A stretch of 64,000 nucleotides of DNA from Dioscorea cayenensis subsp. rotundata (lineage: Eukaryota; Streptophyta; Magnoliopsida; Dioscoreales; Dioscoreaceae), in contig NC_052488.1 in NCBI RefSeq assembly GCF_009730915.1, positions 22,376,305 through 22,440,304 of the forward strand, read 5' to 3'. The position numbers and the translations under genes are program-made. The notes under the pieces were generated by a model. The model was not told the DNA's origin, did no database searches, and saw only the letters and a list, made by a program, of their open reading frames with translations. Of the stretch, positions 1 to 10,849 are shown one piece after another; positions within the stretch are counted from its first letter, which is position 1; each line of letters begins with the position of its first letter.

Positions 1-598
1 CTGATTCTAATCAGGCATAGCCAATATCGAGATGTCCATTTAAACTTCAACAACAATAAGAAAACCCTGATGCTAAGTAAAACCTTTTCTCTCTATTCTC
101 CTCACGCCAAATTTCAATTGCATAAGTACTGGAAGTATCACTTGTAGCAGCATATTTGTAAACTTACATTCTATGCTAGTACATATGTTTACAACCCAGA
201 AATTCAAGAGGAACAATAACTAAAAAAAGCACAGGTAGACTCATCACACAGATATTTTCCAAGCTAATACAAAACAACAAATCTGAATGCCAGCATTCTA
301 TCCTTCATCAGCTTAAATCATCAGTGAGCATGCTCTTATATCTTTAATCAGAAAACAAATCAAGAAACATGCGGAAACAGGACAAAGAGAAAACACTGAA
401 GAAGCTACATAACATGGAGAAGTTCCTCACACGGAAGTCAACAGGAAGTTAAGCAGATAAGATGGCAAGACACAGCAATTCGTAGTGAATAAAAAATCCT
501 ATAGGTAAATACTGGCACAGAATTGTTCTTGTGATAACACTATAAGTCAAGAAATGAAAAGCAGCAAATCAAACCAGTGTTTTTAACCACCGGACCAT
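1..598. other. 3' flank of the GPR107-like gene
   Basis: This stretch lies downstream of the minus-strand gene that ends at 599. It is AT-rich with no convincing coding frame, RNA gene or repeat. It probably holds the 3' UTR of that gene, because transcription runs leftwards into it. I saw no clear end point for the transcript. Confidence 0.4.
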
Positions 599-1918
599 TC
601 AGAGCTCGAATTCCTCTTCTCGGAGTGCTGCCTGAGCTGCCTCCTCTTCATCCTCGTCAAGCACAAAGTACTGGTTCCTCTCCACGGGCCTGAACATAAA
701 GAACATAACCGCATAGAATGCCAAGCTCGCGGTCTCCTCGGCTGCAACACTCACCCACCTGTACTTGTATGCTGTGATAGTCTTCAGTGCAAACACAACA
801 ATCCTCGTGAAATACAAATACCCAACCACAATGATATAGAATTGCCTAAAAAGAGTAAGCTTTGAGAGGTTCCTCGCGGCCTTCCCATCTGTTTTTGACG
901 TTTCCCGAAGAGATCTGATCGACCAAATGATGGGGAAGAGGATGGCGCAGCAGCAGACGATGTCGATGAGAAGGAAGACTTGGTTCCATGTGACCCAATC
1001 GCGGATGAACGGCCCTGTCTCCCCGATAACAGTGGAGGCAATATTGGCGATGACCTGGAGGGGAATTAAGATCATGAGCACCTTCTTCTCCCGGTCCTGA
1101 AGGAATGGCTTGAGGAATGACCATCCGGTGCCGATGAGGACGATGACCGTGAAAAGGAGGACACCCTTTAAGAACTGGAAAAGATAGAAAAGGATGTCCC
1201 AGCCATGGGGGCTGCCAGTGGAGCGGATGTAGTGCTGATCCTCGGCAGCGAACAAGAGGTTGAGGACCTTGGTGAGGAGAAGGCCGGCCATGAGAAAGTG
1301 GATCCGGTGGGCGGAGAGGCGGTTCTTGAAGAAAACGAGATGAGACCAAGCAGCGAGGAAAACGATGTAGACGAGAGCGAAGACGAAATAGAGAGAAGGG
1401 ACGGGGGCCTGGCCGACGGAGAGGTAGTCACGAGTGCCATCCGTCCGGGTGTTGTACATCTCGGTGTGGACAGACATGGTGACTAGGGTTTCCGGCGCAC
1501 AGTTGGCGAAGAAGAGGCTGTACTGATCGGGGCGGGAGATGGGGAAGGAGTTGTTATAGCGGCCATTGGAGAGCTCGTGGAAGGTGAACAGAGGACGGAC
1601 AAAGGAGCTGGAGAGGACGCAGCCCGGAGCCTCGGATCGTTGCTGAGATTGGGATTCGTAGAGGGCTTGGATGAGGTTTTCCTCGGAGAGAAGGAAGAAA
1701 CCGAGGACGTTGGGGTCAGGCGTCGCAAGGTTGGATGCGAAGGTGGCGTCGGAGATGTCGATTATGACCGAGCCGTGGGGCGTGAAGCCGAACTCCTCCA
1801 AGAGAATCATCGGCCGTGAGTCAGCAGTGATCTTCAAATTCTTGATCTCCGCCATGGACGACGAGATCAAGGAAAGAAGAAGGAGAAGGAGCAGCGATGG
1901 AGATCGAGATCTCTCCAT
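599..1918 (-). CDS. GPR107/CAND7-like lung seven-transmembrane receptor family protein
   Basis: A single uninterrupted exon encodes 439 residues, the usual length of plant members of this family (Arabidopsis CAND6/CAND7, animal GPR107/GPR108). Residues 1-23 form a leucine-rich signal peptide. A luminal domain follows to about residue 170, with cysteines near 100 and 140. Seven hydrophobic segments then run from about 174 to 415, starting with SLYFVFALVYIVFLAAW. The motif GTGWSFLKPFL near 263-273 is a family hallmark. The tail is very acidic (DEDEEEAAQAALREEEFEL) and cytosolic by prediction. Family members act in Golgi and endosomal membranes, and some were proposed as G-protein-linked receptors, so the receptor role is inference. 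The start was chosen as the first Met, directly before the signal peptide. A TATA-like box lies about 70 bp upstream. Confidence 0.93.
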   Translation of the reverse strand: MERSRSPSLLLLLLLSLISSSMAEIKNLKITADSRPMILLEEFGFTPHGSVIIDISDATFASNLATPDPNVLGFFLLSEENLIQALYESQSQQRSEAPGCVLSSSFVRPLFTFHELSNGRYNNSFPISRPDQYSLFFANCAPETLVTMSVHTEMYNTRTDGTRDYLSVGQAPVPSLYFVFALVYIVFLAAWSHLVFFKNRLSAHRIHFLMAGLLLTKVLNLLFAAEDQHYIRSTGSPHGWDILFYLFQFLKGVLLFTVIVLIGTGWSFLKPFLQDREKKVLMILIPLQVIANIASTVIGETGPFIRDWVTWNQVFLLIDIVCCCAILFPIIWSIRSLRETSKTDGKAARNLSKLTLFRQFYIIVVGYLYFTRIVVFALKTITAYKYRWVSVAAEETASLAFYAVMFFMFRPVERNQYFVLDEDEEEAAQAALREEEFEL

Positions 1919-1983
1919 GGCGAGAGCTTCAGAGATCTCTAATGGCGGACGAGGACAAAGTGAGGACTCGGGTTGGACTTCGT

Positions 1984-1989
1984 TTTATA
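1984..1989 (-). promoter_or_regulatory. Putative TATA box of the GPR107-like gene
   Basis: TATAAA on the minus strand lies about 66 bp before the ATG at 1918. This would give a short leader of roughly 35-40 bases. The position is right but there is no direct evidence of use. Confidence 0.4.
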
Positions 1990-2211
1990 GAGAGAAATAT
2001 AAAAGGAACTGTGCCGTCAATTTTAGGTCGTTGGATTTGCCTGCATTTATGATGAACGGTCAGATGTTGTTTGCTTGAGTTTTACAGGAAGGTAGAGCCT
2101 GACCGTCCGATTGATTTACCGATCACACGGTTCAGATCGGACTTCGTTTTCAAATGGGTTGGGTGTGCTTTTTTTGTTGATCAACGGACAACCCAAGGAC
2201 TGCTTTTGAAT

Positions 2212-2288
2212 TGGGCCTAATAAACACTATGGAGTTCTTTGGTGAAGCCTAGCCCACTTACCGTTTACCACGTGATATGCACGTGGTA
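2212..2288. promoter_or_regulatory. Site II element and paired G-boxes upstream of the GPR107-like gene
   Basis: TGGGCC lies at 2212-2217. Two CACGTG G-boxes lie at 2269-2274 and 2280-2285 and form a perfect dyad, with 9-bp arms TACCACGTG and CACGTGGTA separated by 5 bp. They sit about 350 bp before the minus-strand ATG. G-boxes bind bZIP and bHLH factors in plants. Function here is inference. Confidence 0.5.
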
Positions 2289-2976
2289 GTTATGTCAATG
2301 ACTTAATGGTCTTGTGTCCCAACTCCCAAGGGCCAAGATTATTGTGACAATTACTAACTCCGAGTTATTTGGGCATGGTCTGAGACTCTGAGTGTGAGTT
2401 TGATGATATATTTATTTTATAATCTAATTAATTTACCATAAATAAATCTTTTGATTGATAATTTAAGTTAAACTTCAAAACATATTAAGGGGAAGAAATG
2501 TCAAATTATACTACACGTTTTCAGTCATCCGGACGGACCGGACTCGGAATGTCATCCATTAATGTCAAGTTTGACCAGTAACTTCGTAGTTCGTACACTT
2601 AAATTTATTTTTTTTAATAATGTGAAAAATTATATATATATATATAAACTATATATGTTGGGCATTTATCATCTACGGAGGCACATAAAACATCACAAAC
2701 GATCAACTGGAATAAGAGTAAGGTGTAAATAATAGATAGATGAGTGAGATTTATTTTACTATTATTGCAATAAAAATCGAATAGTTGAAATAAAAATATT
2801 ATTTATCTTATTTTTTTTACTAGTACTACTGTTTATAAAAATATTGTTTATCATATTTAACACAATACTATTTAAAAAACAATGTTTATAAATATAAATT
2901 ACTTCAACCATTAGATTCAAATCCAACGGTTGAGAATGGGAGGTTTGTACATAACTTATGTTCTTAGAATATCAGC

Positions 2977-2980
<4 letters not shown>

Positions 2981-3021
<41 letters not shown>
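2981..3021. repeat. (TA)n microsatellite
   Basis: An almost pure TA dinucleotide run of about 20 units in intergenic DNA. Confidence 0.95.
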
Positions 3022-3026
<5 letters not shown>

Positions 3027-3849
3027 TATAGTGGATGGACTACTCCTTAATAACATAGTGAGAGCAATGAGAGTGAGTTTCACAAGCACAAAAAATGGAG
3101 TTACTATTTTTTTGTTTGTAGAGATGGTATGTTAAAATAACAGTTACAAAATAACAAATTTTTTTTTTTTGAAAAAAATGGATAAATCACTATATTAAAA
3201 AAAATAACAAATTTACTCACATCAAATTATTATAAAAACAGGAAAAAAACACAATTTAGAGGATTTCTATTTTAATCAATTAATATGACAAAATTAACAT
3301 TTCTATAATATTATCTTTTAAAAAAAATATATATTAAAAATTTGTATTTTTCTGGTTTGATTTATTAGGACTTGCCATCTAATTATCATATAATTTCCTC
3401 TAATGGATTAATGTGCGTTATTATAAATTTTTTTTATAACACAGATAACCGTTTTTCAAGGGGAAAAAAATTAACATTTGGAATGATATAAAATTAATTC
3501 AATAGGGGCAACTATTCCAATTGGATCAAATAAAACTCCTTGCTGAAAGTTTGGATCATTCGCTTGGAATGGTATATATATTCCCTTGATCAGTTAATAC
3601 TTCTTTTTTTTAAAAAAAAATTAAATAAATAAATAATATAATTTAAGTTATTAATTAAAAAAGAGCTCAATTAACATTTTTTGAGAGTTGCCCTATCAAT
3701 TTCAATCCCCAAATCAAATCAAAACTGTTACTATTTGAACAAATATTGCAATTTAGAAACCGGAAACTAAACCAAAATCCAACTGCCCATTGAAAATTTG
3801 AAATCCTATTGTTTAGTATTTAAAAAACAAAATATATATATATATATGG

Positions 3850-4026
3850 CGTAGGTTCTTGGAGCATCTACAGTAACAGTTAGATAACTAGTTAACAACT
3901 GCAATCCAAATAATAACATAGTGATACACAATAATTATAAATATTAAATTTATACAATATCCATACAAACAATAATTGATGAATCATAATCCAACAATTG
4001 TAGATAAATATCATTTATGGTATAAA

Positions 4027-4057
<31 letters not shown>

Positions 4058-4290
4058 CGGACCAATATTCTAGAGATGTCTACAGTAATAATCAGATAAT
4101 AATTCGACGGCTATTATCATTTTAAACAATGCAAAACGCGAAACGCGTTTTACAATGTCTTATAGTGATTGTGAACAGTAAAAAATATACAGTATTTATA
4201 TAAATAAATAATTATTAAATAATAATCTAATAATTATAAAAAAAATATTTTTTTAGATAACAGTAATCTAGGAACGTACATAGATTACTA
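3850..4290. mobile_element. MITE-like repeat, possibly nested copies
   Basis: Two similar segments face the same way. One near 3858 reads TTCTTGGAGCATCTACAGTA and the other near 4068 reads TTCTAGAGATGTCTACAGTA. Both continue into AGATAA. The right end near 4285, read as its complement, gives GTTCCTAGATTACTGTTATC, which resembles both. This fits a short terminal-inverted-repeat element with a second or partial copy inside or beside it. A (TA)n run at 4031-4057 separates the two starts. No coding capacity is present. Family assignment and target duplication were not established. Confidence 0.45.
4031..4057. repeat. (TA)n microsatellite
   Basis: A pure TA run inside the MITE-like region. Confidence 0.95.
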
Positions 4291-4613
4291 TTTCCCAGAA
4301 CAATTGAAGCCAGAACCAAAACCTGAAACTTTACACAAGTTGGGTTCCAATGTTTACCGGGTCAGGTTGGCCCTCCATTATATATTATATAATATAATAC
4401 TCTTTCACGTAAACTCAGCATCGTCGCGCATGCAAAAAAAAGTCTTATTTTTAGAAGGTCTCGCGGGATCCATGGTGGACCTCTGACCCTCCCCTTCTCT
4501 CTCCTCCATCTCCATAGCTCTCCTCTTCCCTTCTCTCACTCTCCCTCTTCGTTCCCCGAGGGCCAAACCCCTTTTGCCCATTTCCCAATACCAATTCAGT
4601 CCTACTCCAATCG

Positions 4614-5063
4614 ATGTCTTGGCTGAGATCAGCTGTGAACAAGGCCGTCGAGGTCAGCGGCCGTAGGGCCAGCGTTTCACGCACCGTCCGGAGTTATGCC
4701 GACACCTTCGCCGGCGGCGCCAGGATCCTTCAAGATCGCATGGTATTCCCTCCCTTTCCTGAATCTTCAATCAAAATTTTGACTTTTGATTTTTTTTTTT
4801 TGATGGATTGAAAATTGGGTCTGATCAGGGTATGCGGAATCGAAGAAGTTTTAGGAACACTGTGAAAAGACTTGAGGAGATTGCTATTTCGAGTAAGGGA
4901 GAGGAGAGGGTTCAGCTCCTTAGGAGATGGTTGGTCGCATTGAGGCAGATTGAGAGAGTGCCCGGAGGTATTGTGGATGATAGAGATTCAGTTCCTTATG
5001 ATAAACCTAATTCCCCTAATCGAAATGCTTCTCTGGTGAGTTCATAGATTTTTTCATTGGGCC

Positions 5064-5101
<38 letters not shown>

Positions 5102-8100
5102 AGGGTTGTCTCTGTTCTACATTCAACGATTTGAGGATGCTAGCTGTGATTCAGCATACCCAATTTGTTTTAATTCAATTTGTGTACTTTGTGGATAATT
5201 GATTAGTAGAAATTAGAACAATCCCTTAATTAGTTGTCTATGAATGAACAGGACTTATCTTATTGTTCTGATGTGGGTGGTGATCTCTCCAATTTCCGGG
5301 AGGTGTTCCTCCAGAGTCAAGCTCTCGAAGGCATTACAATGTCCATGGTGAGCTCTGACTTATCTGTATATTTTATGATAACTCTTTTGATAACTTTTTG
5401 GTGAATAAATCTACTTGGAAATTTACTTGTTCTTGCACTCAGTGCTATATTTGGGTAAATGCATACAGTCTTACATTCAGATCAGAAGTTTAATTCTAGT
5501 GCTTCAGAAACTTTTAAGTTGAAAATCATCAAATAACTTAGATTCTGAACATTATATTACCACAATTTTTTCATGCTGATCAAGGAGGTTAACCGCAGGT
5601 TGACTCTTTTGTGTGACTCAGATTCTGGAAGAACCAAATGAGGAAGAAGCTTCACTACTCTTGGAGATATTTGGGTAAGTTTGACTACTAACAGAATATT
5701 TTTGCTTGCCTGTCATGTTCCTGTATATTCATCATGGTCATATTTCTTGATCTGTGCCCAAGATAACATTTCATTCTCTTTTCACATGTTCTAACAATGG
5801 TTTCATTCTTTTGAAGCTCTGTATGAGCTTTAGGATTGATAAATTTAGTGAAAATATAATCACATGATATCACTAATTATTATTCTATATGTTGTGGATT
5901 TGGCACGAGTCAAATAAATACTAAAACTATCATTTTGAATTTATCAATCCAATAGGTTGCTATCTAAGCCCTTTTTGGTTGACTATTTGCAGACTCTGTT
6001 TTACAGGAGGGAAGGAAGTCCAGAGTACAGTCATTGGCAGCATAAGAAATTTAGCCAAGGCATTCTCACATTACCAAGATGAAGTTCTGGTAAGGTTTCT
6101 GTTATATCATTTGTCTTTTGCAGCAACTAAATATTTAAATTGCTAGCAAGTTATCAAGTTCACTAACTTGTTTTTCTGAGTATTAGTCTGAGTAATGGCC
6201 ACAAAGTTAAAGATTTTATTATGCCCGTGTTTCTCCTGAAGCATTAGACAAAAGTTTGCCCTTTGAATAATTGTTCTGATAGTGTGTATTCTATCTGAGG
6301 TCATTGCCTGAGGTTGTCATGTAATCATCTTTTTTTGTTGACGGTGAACATGAAATTGTTGGATTCATATCATTGTGCTTATTTTAACAGTATTGATCAG
6401 GTCGTTATTTGGTTAGAATTTACAATAGCTCTTTCTAGAGTATATTGATGGATAAAGTGAATAGTTGGAATCTTTCTGTTTTCAGGTAAAGCGAGAAGAG
6501 TTGCTCCAGTATGCTCAAAGTGCCATTTCAGGCCTGAAATTGAATCCTGAAATTACAAGGTCTTACTAGAAACTGTGCCACGCTTTTCTTTTTCTAGATA
6601 TATATATATATATATATTTTTAATCTTTATACGTTCATGATCTGCTTGTCTAAATTGTGTGCAATTTTATGTAATTTCTAGATGATGCATTGGAACTTGA
6701 TACCTTGCCAAATTGTAATTTACCGGAAATTATTGGTTAGCAACTTAGGATAGTTTGCAATCTACAGGGACTTTAAATGGTGAATTTCATTTTTCCTGTT
6801 GTTAGTTGTGGATGTGCTTCATTTGTAGACTTATAATTTATAGCATCGGAATTCATGATCTAAGACCACGAGATAATTTAAGATCAGCTCCAAGCCCCTT
6901 CTACAGCAATGTATTTGAAATTTTTAACTTGAATTTCTTGACTGTCATAATCTTCTGATGATTTCAGAATAGATGCTGAAGCCTCTGAGTTGTGGAAAAG
7001 CGTTAATAAAATGAAAGGACTGCAAGAATCTTCATCAAATGGCTTGGACATGACATCAAGAGACACGGCCCTTCCAACAGTTGAGGTAATAAGTTTAAAG
7101 GCTGTCATGTTGTTATTATTCCCATATGAGCTTGCACTCTAGGAGACATATTCCTGACTAATTTATGTTGATAGCCTTGCTTTACATTGATTGTGCTTTG
7201 TATTATCAGTATTGCTACATCAATTTAATTTATTTTTGCAGGCTCTCAAAAATGCACTTGCAGAAATTCAACTATGTTCTAGATTGGAAATGCTATTGCT
7301 GAAGAAGCAATCCATAAAGAATGGAGACTCTGCGGAGAGCCACTCTCAGAAGGCATGCTCTTTGTTCTCTTATAATCACTGCTGTTTTGCAGCTAAGCCT
7401 ATTTATTTTTAATTAACTGCTTGTGGTAGTTCTTTTCTCCATATGCATAATGCAGACACAAGCGTGCTACACACACCATGAAATTCATAATGTAGTTACC
7501 TATGTCACATTTTTCATCTTTTTCTTCATTTGCATGCATGCATTTCTTTCGAACTTGACATGAATTTGGCTGATAATCTTTTTATTTCTTTATATCCAAA
7601 TGGCAGGTTCATAAGTTAAAAATTTTGGCAGAATCTCTTGCTAACTCATCCACAAAAGCAGAAATGCGTATTGTTGATCAACGGTCATTCCAGAATTACT
7701 CTCTCTTTACTTTTATTATTTACTTATATATATATATATATGTTAATGTTAGATTGTGCTCTAATCTATTGAATTCTCTTGAGAACATGTATTAATAGAA
7801 CACAGTCAACGACAATATTGAATAATGCCATTAGTGTTCTATGTCAGAGTTATGAGATGAGTGTTAACAATATTTGATTTAAAATTTTGAACTACATCCT
7901 CATTAGTTCTATGTAAATATTGCTAAAGTGTTTTCTGATTTAAAAACAGACGACAGACTGAAGAGGCACATAACTTTCGTGTGGCTAAAGCTAGTGAAGT
8001 GTCTGAAATTGAGAAGGTATATTGCTGATAGAACAAGATAAACTTTTCGAAAATATTGAGCGAAGACCTTTGAGAATTTGTTTGCACTAGTACTGAGTCT

Positions 8101-9725
8101 ATTATTATTTATTTTTTCAGGAATTGGTGACTGAGATTCTTGACCTCGAGAGGCAAAGAGACGAACTCGAGGTTGAGCTAAAGAAGGTAACTATGTTTTG
8201 GTTTTCATGAATACCCATTGCTTGTTTTGTGATCATATATACAAAATTCTGGTTGAAATGAATATTAGATCAATACGCGCTTGACCGCTGCTCTAACAAG
8301 ACTTCAGAAGAGCAGGGAAGAGAGAAACCAGTTTGATGAAGCCAGTAATCAAATTGTCCTTCACTTGAAAGCAAAGGTCTGTATTAAATAATGCCTACCT
8401 TCTGCTTACAAGTAATTGTCTACAAAGCATCCTCTTCTTTGTTTGAGCCTGAAAACTTGTCAAAAATATTTACCTCATCACTAATTATAGGAAGATGAAC
8501 TCTCAAGATCTGTTGCTTCATGTAAACTAGAAGGAGATGTTGTCCACTCATGGATTAATTTCTTGGAGAGTACCTGGGTTCATCAGTCTGCCAATACTGA
8601 TCTGAAGGAGAAGCAGACCAAGTATGTTTATAGTTATTACGACATCTTCGCAAATTCTTTTGCCATCTGATTTTTCAGTCTTTACTAGTACCATTTTATT
8701 CACCAAAAAAAAAAAAATCTCCTTTTTATCATGAAGTGATGAACTTGAGAAATACGAAAGCTACTTTATGAAATTGATCAAGCATCACCTTTTGGCTTGC
8801 AAGGTATTAGTGCATATCATCCTTAAAAGATAAGATTCATTTTTGTTCTGGAATGTTGACGGTACTATGTTTCTTTCATAGGTGGAGGTGGGATCCTGCC
8901 TAACTCATATCAAGACAATTGTCGACAACTTGAAAATATTCTCTGAGGGGTACTGTATTAAGATTTTTCTTCCATTGTTTTTCGTTGGATGAGAATTCAT
9001 AATGCAGATGTTGTGCTTCTTGTGTCAATACACAGGTCAGCAATAAAATCAATATCAAGCGATGATATCTCAAATGAAACAAACCCCCGTCAAATTCTTG
9101 AGGAGGATTATCTAAAAGCCGAAACAAAGGTATAAATAAATGTCTTTTCTCAATCTGATTGCCAATCATATGACTAAAGATTGCTGTTTTTCTCAGATAG
9201 TAACAGCCTTTAATGTTGTTGATCACATGAAAGAACTATTTTATCTAGAACAAGAAAACCCTTTCAGGTATGATTTATCCAATATGTCGCTATTGCCGTC
9301 ATTTTCAATCGAAGTTTATCGAAATTCCAATCTGCAATTTATAACACAGGAAACAAGATCCTCAAGTTAAGGAACTATTTAATGATGTTGACAAACTGAG
9401 AGTTGAATTTGGATCCATTCAAAGACCAACATTAGAGATTGAAATTTCAAAAGACAAAGTGAGTGTCTCAGAAGGTACATTACAATCACAAAAGACATCT
9501 AATTCGGCAAAGACAACATATTCACCGATGTCCAGAGGAATTGAATCTTCCAATTCAGCTGCATTTGTGATAGACCTTCAATCAGAGAAGGAACTGGAAA
9601 GACTAGTACCTGATTTGTTTCCAATGAGCACTGGAAGCTCACATGAAGAGATATCTGGATGGGAGTTTGATGAACCTGAACATGAACAAAGATACAGTGA
9701 ATCAGCAGAAAAAAACCAGAGCTGA
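4614..9725 (+). CDS. Plant coiled-coil protein, 18 exons, 669 residues
   Basis: The splice model joins 4614-4742, 4829-5035, 5252-5347, 5622-5674, 5993-6089, 6486-6559, 6968-7085, 7242-7352, 7607-7683, 7950-8016, 8121-8186, 8269-8376, 8491-8621, 8737-8803, 8882-8949, 9036-9129, 9197-9267 and 9350-9725. All junctions keep frame. The N-terminus MSWLRSAVNKAVEVSG and the motif RVQLLRRWLVALRQIER match, from memory, an uncharacterised plant family of about 680 residues (Arabidopsis At1g24560 type). Long charged heptad-like stretches from about residue 195 to 440 (for example TEILDLERQRDELEVELKK) predict coiled coils. The C-terminus is acidic, with ISGWEFDEPE. There is no catalytic motif. Homologues are often labelled golgin- or myosin-like, but no function is established. 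The eighth intron appears to use a GC donor. Exon phases support the whole chain strongly; individual short exons are a little less certain. Confidence 0.88.
5064..5100. repeat. (GATT)n microsatellite in intron 2
   Basis: About nine tandem ATTG/GATT units just inside the second intron of the coiled-coil gene. Confidence 0.95.
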
Positions 9726-10849
9726 GCAAACTGAATCAGCAACAACAAAACAAACAGGCCTTCAAGGATGTTTTCTTCTTCTTCTTCTTTTTTTAAATTT
9801 AAATTTTTATTTTTTATGTTAATCCAGCTGGCCATCTCATTCTTTATACACAACAAAGACAGTGAAATACCTACAATTTATTCACATGTACATTGAGCAG
9901 GGAGTGCATTTTTTGATTCATTGAATATGTTTTATTTGTAGATTCATTATTTGGACAAAATAATCTATCTCCTGCTCTTATTTTCTAATATTTCGTATAT
10001 TGTAACGTAATTATTGCATTAAGACCATTTTTTTTTATATAAATATTATGTCAGTACGAACTTTTATCAGTTGATTATTGAATTTCTGTCCAAGAACTGA
10101 GGGTATGGTTGTGCATTTCTGACATTTCAATTTTGACAGAATATCCATCCACGGATGGTGACTAGTCACTTATGGTGGCTCATGGTTGCTTATGTATCTT
10201 TTAATTTGATTTATGTATTTACTTATTTTGTACTATGTATTCCAATATTTGTACTTGTAACAGCTATAATTGTAATACATTTTGGTTGATTTATTTTTTT
10301 AAAATATATATATTATTTAATTTCATGCCATAATAAATTAGTCGCTGAGGACAAGTCAGATGACCGAACCCCTCAACTTTTGTTATTGAGTTCATATATT
10401 GAATGGTTCGTCATAATTACTAATATTTCAAACGCACTAGAAAAAAAATAATTAACATATGTTTGATAAGAATTCTTCATACTTTATTAGGCTACCATTT
10501 TCGTCGTCTCGGAGTTATCTTTTTGGAAAAATATAAATAAAAGATGACGATCTCAACCACAATGAAATTCTAGATTTTCAGAAGCTTTCATCCAAAATTA
10601 ATTCATATTTCATAATCCTAATAATTATCAAGGGGACATATGGCCTATGTTGTATTCTCTGATTTTTTTAAACCTTTGTTTTTTTTTGTTTAAAAAAAAA
10701 AAGGCAACGCATTGTAATTAGTTGAACAAATTCTGCCGGCTAAGTCATTACCAAACAAAACAAAACAAAAGAAAAACCCAAAAAATAAATAAATAATAAT
10801 AATAATAGTATTAATGAAAGTATAAACTATTATTAATAAATTATAGTCA
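9726..10849. other. Convergent intergenic spacer
   Basis: This spacer separates the plus-strand coiled-coil gene from the minus-strand EXO70 gene. It should hold the 3' UTRs of both. It is AT-rich, with CTT and poly-A tracts, and no coding region or repeat was recognised. Confidence 0.5.

Larger units (their letters stand above)
2289..4613. other. AT-rich intergenic spacer with MITE-like repeats
   Basis: No gene is evident between the two divergent genes. The spacer holds (TA)n runs, poly-A/T tracts and at least two short non-autonomous repeat candidates listed separately. A CT-rich, higher-GC stretch from about 4470 to 4613 is probably the leader of the coiled-coil gene. Confidence 0.6.

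Noticed and set aside
1205-1486. Plus-strand open frames within the GPR107-like gene, and similar antisense frames over EXO70 and SG1
   Set aside because: They are shadows of high-GC coding sequence on the other strand, with no family features.
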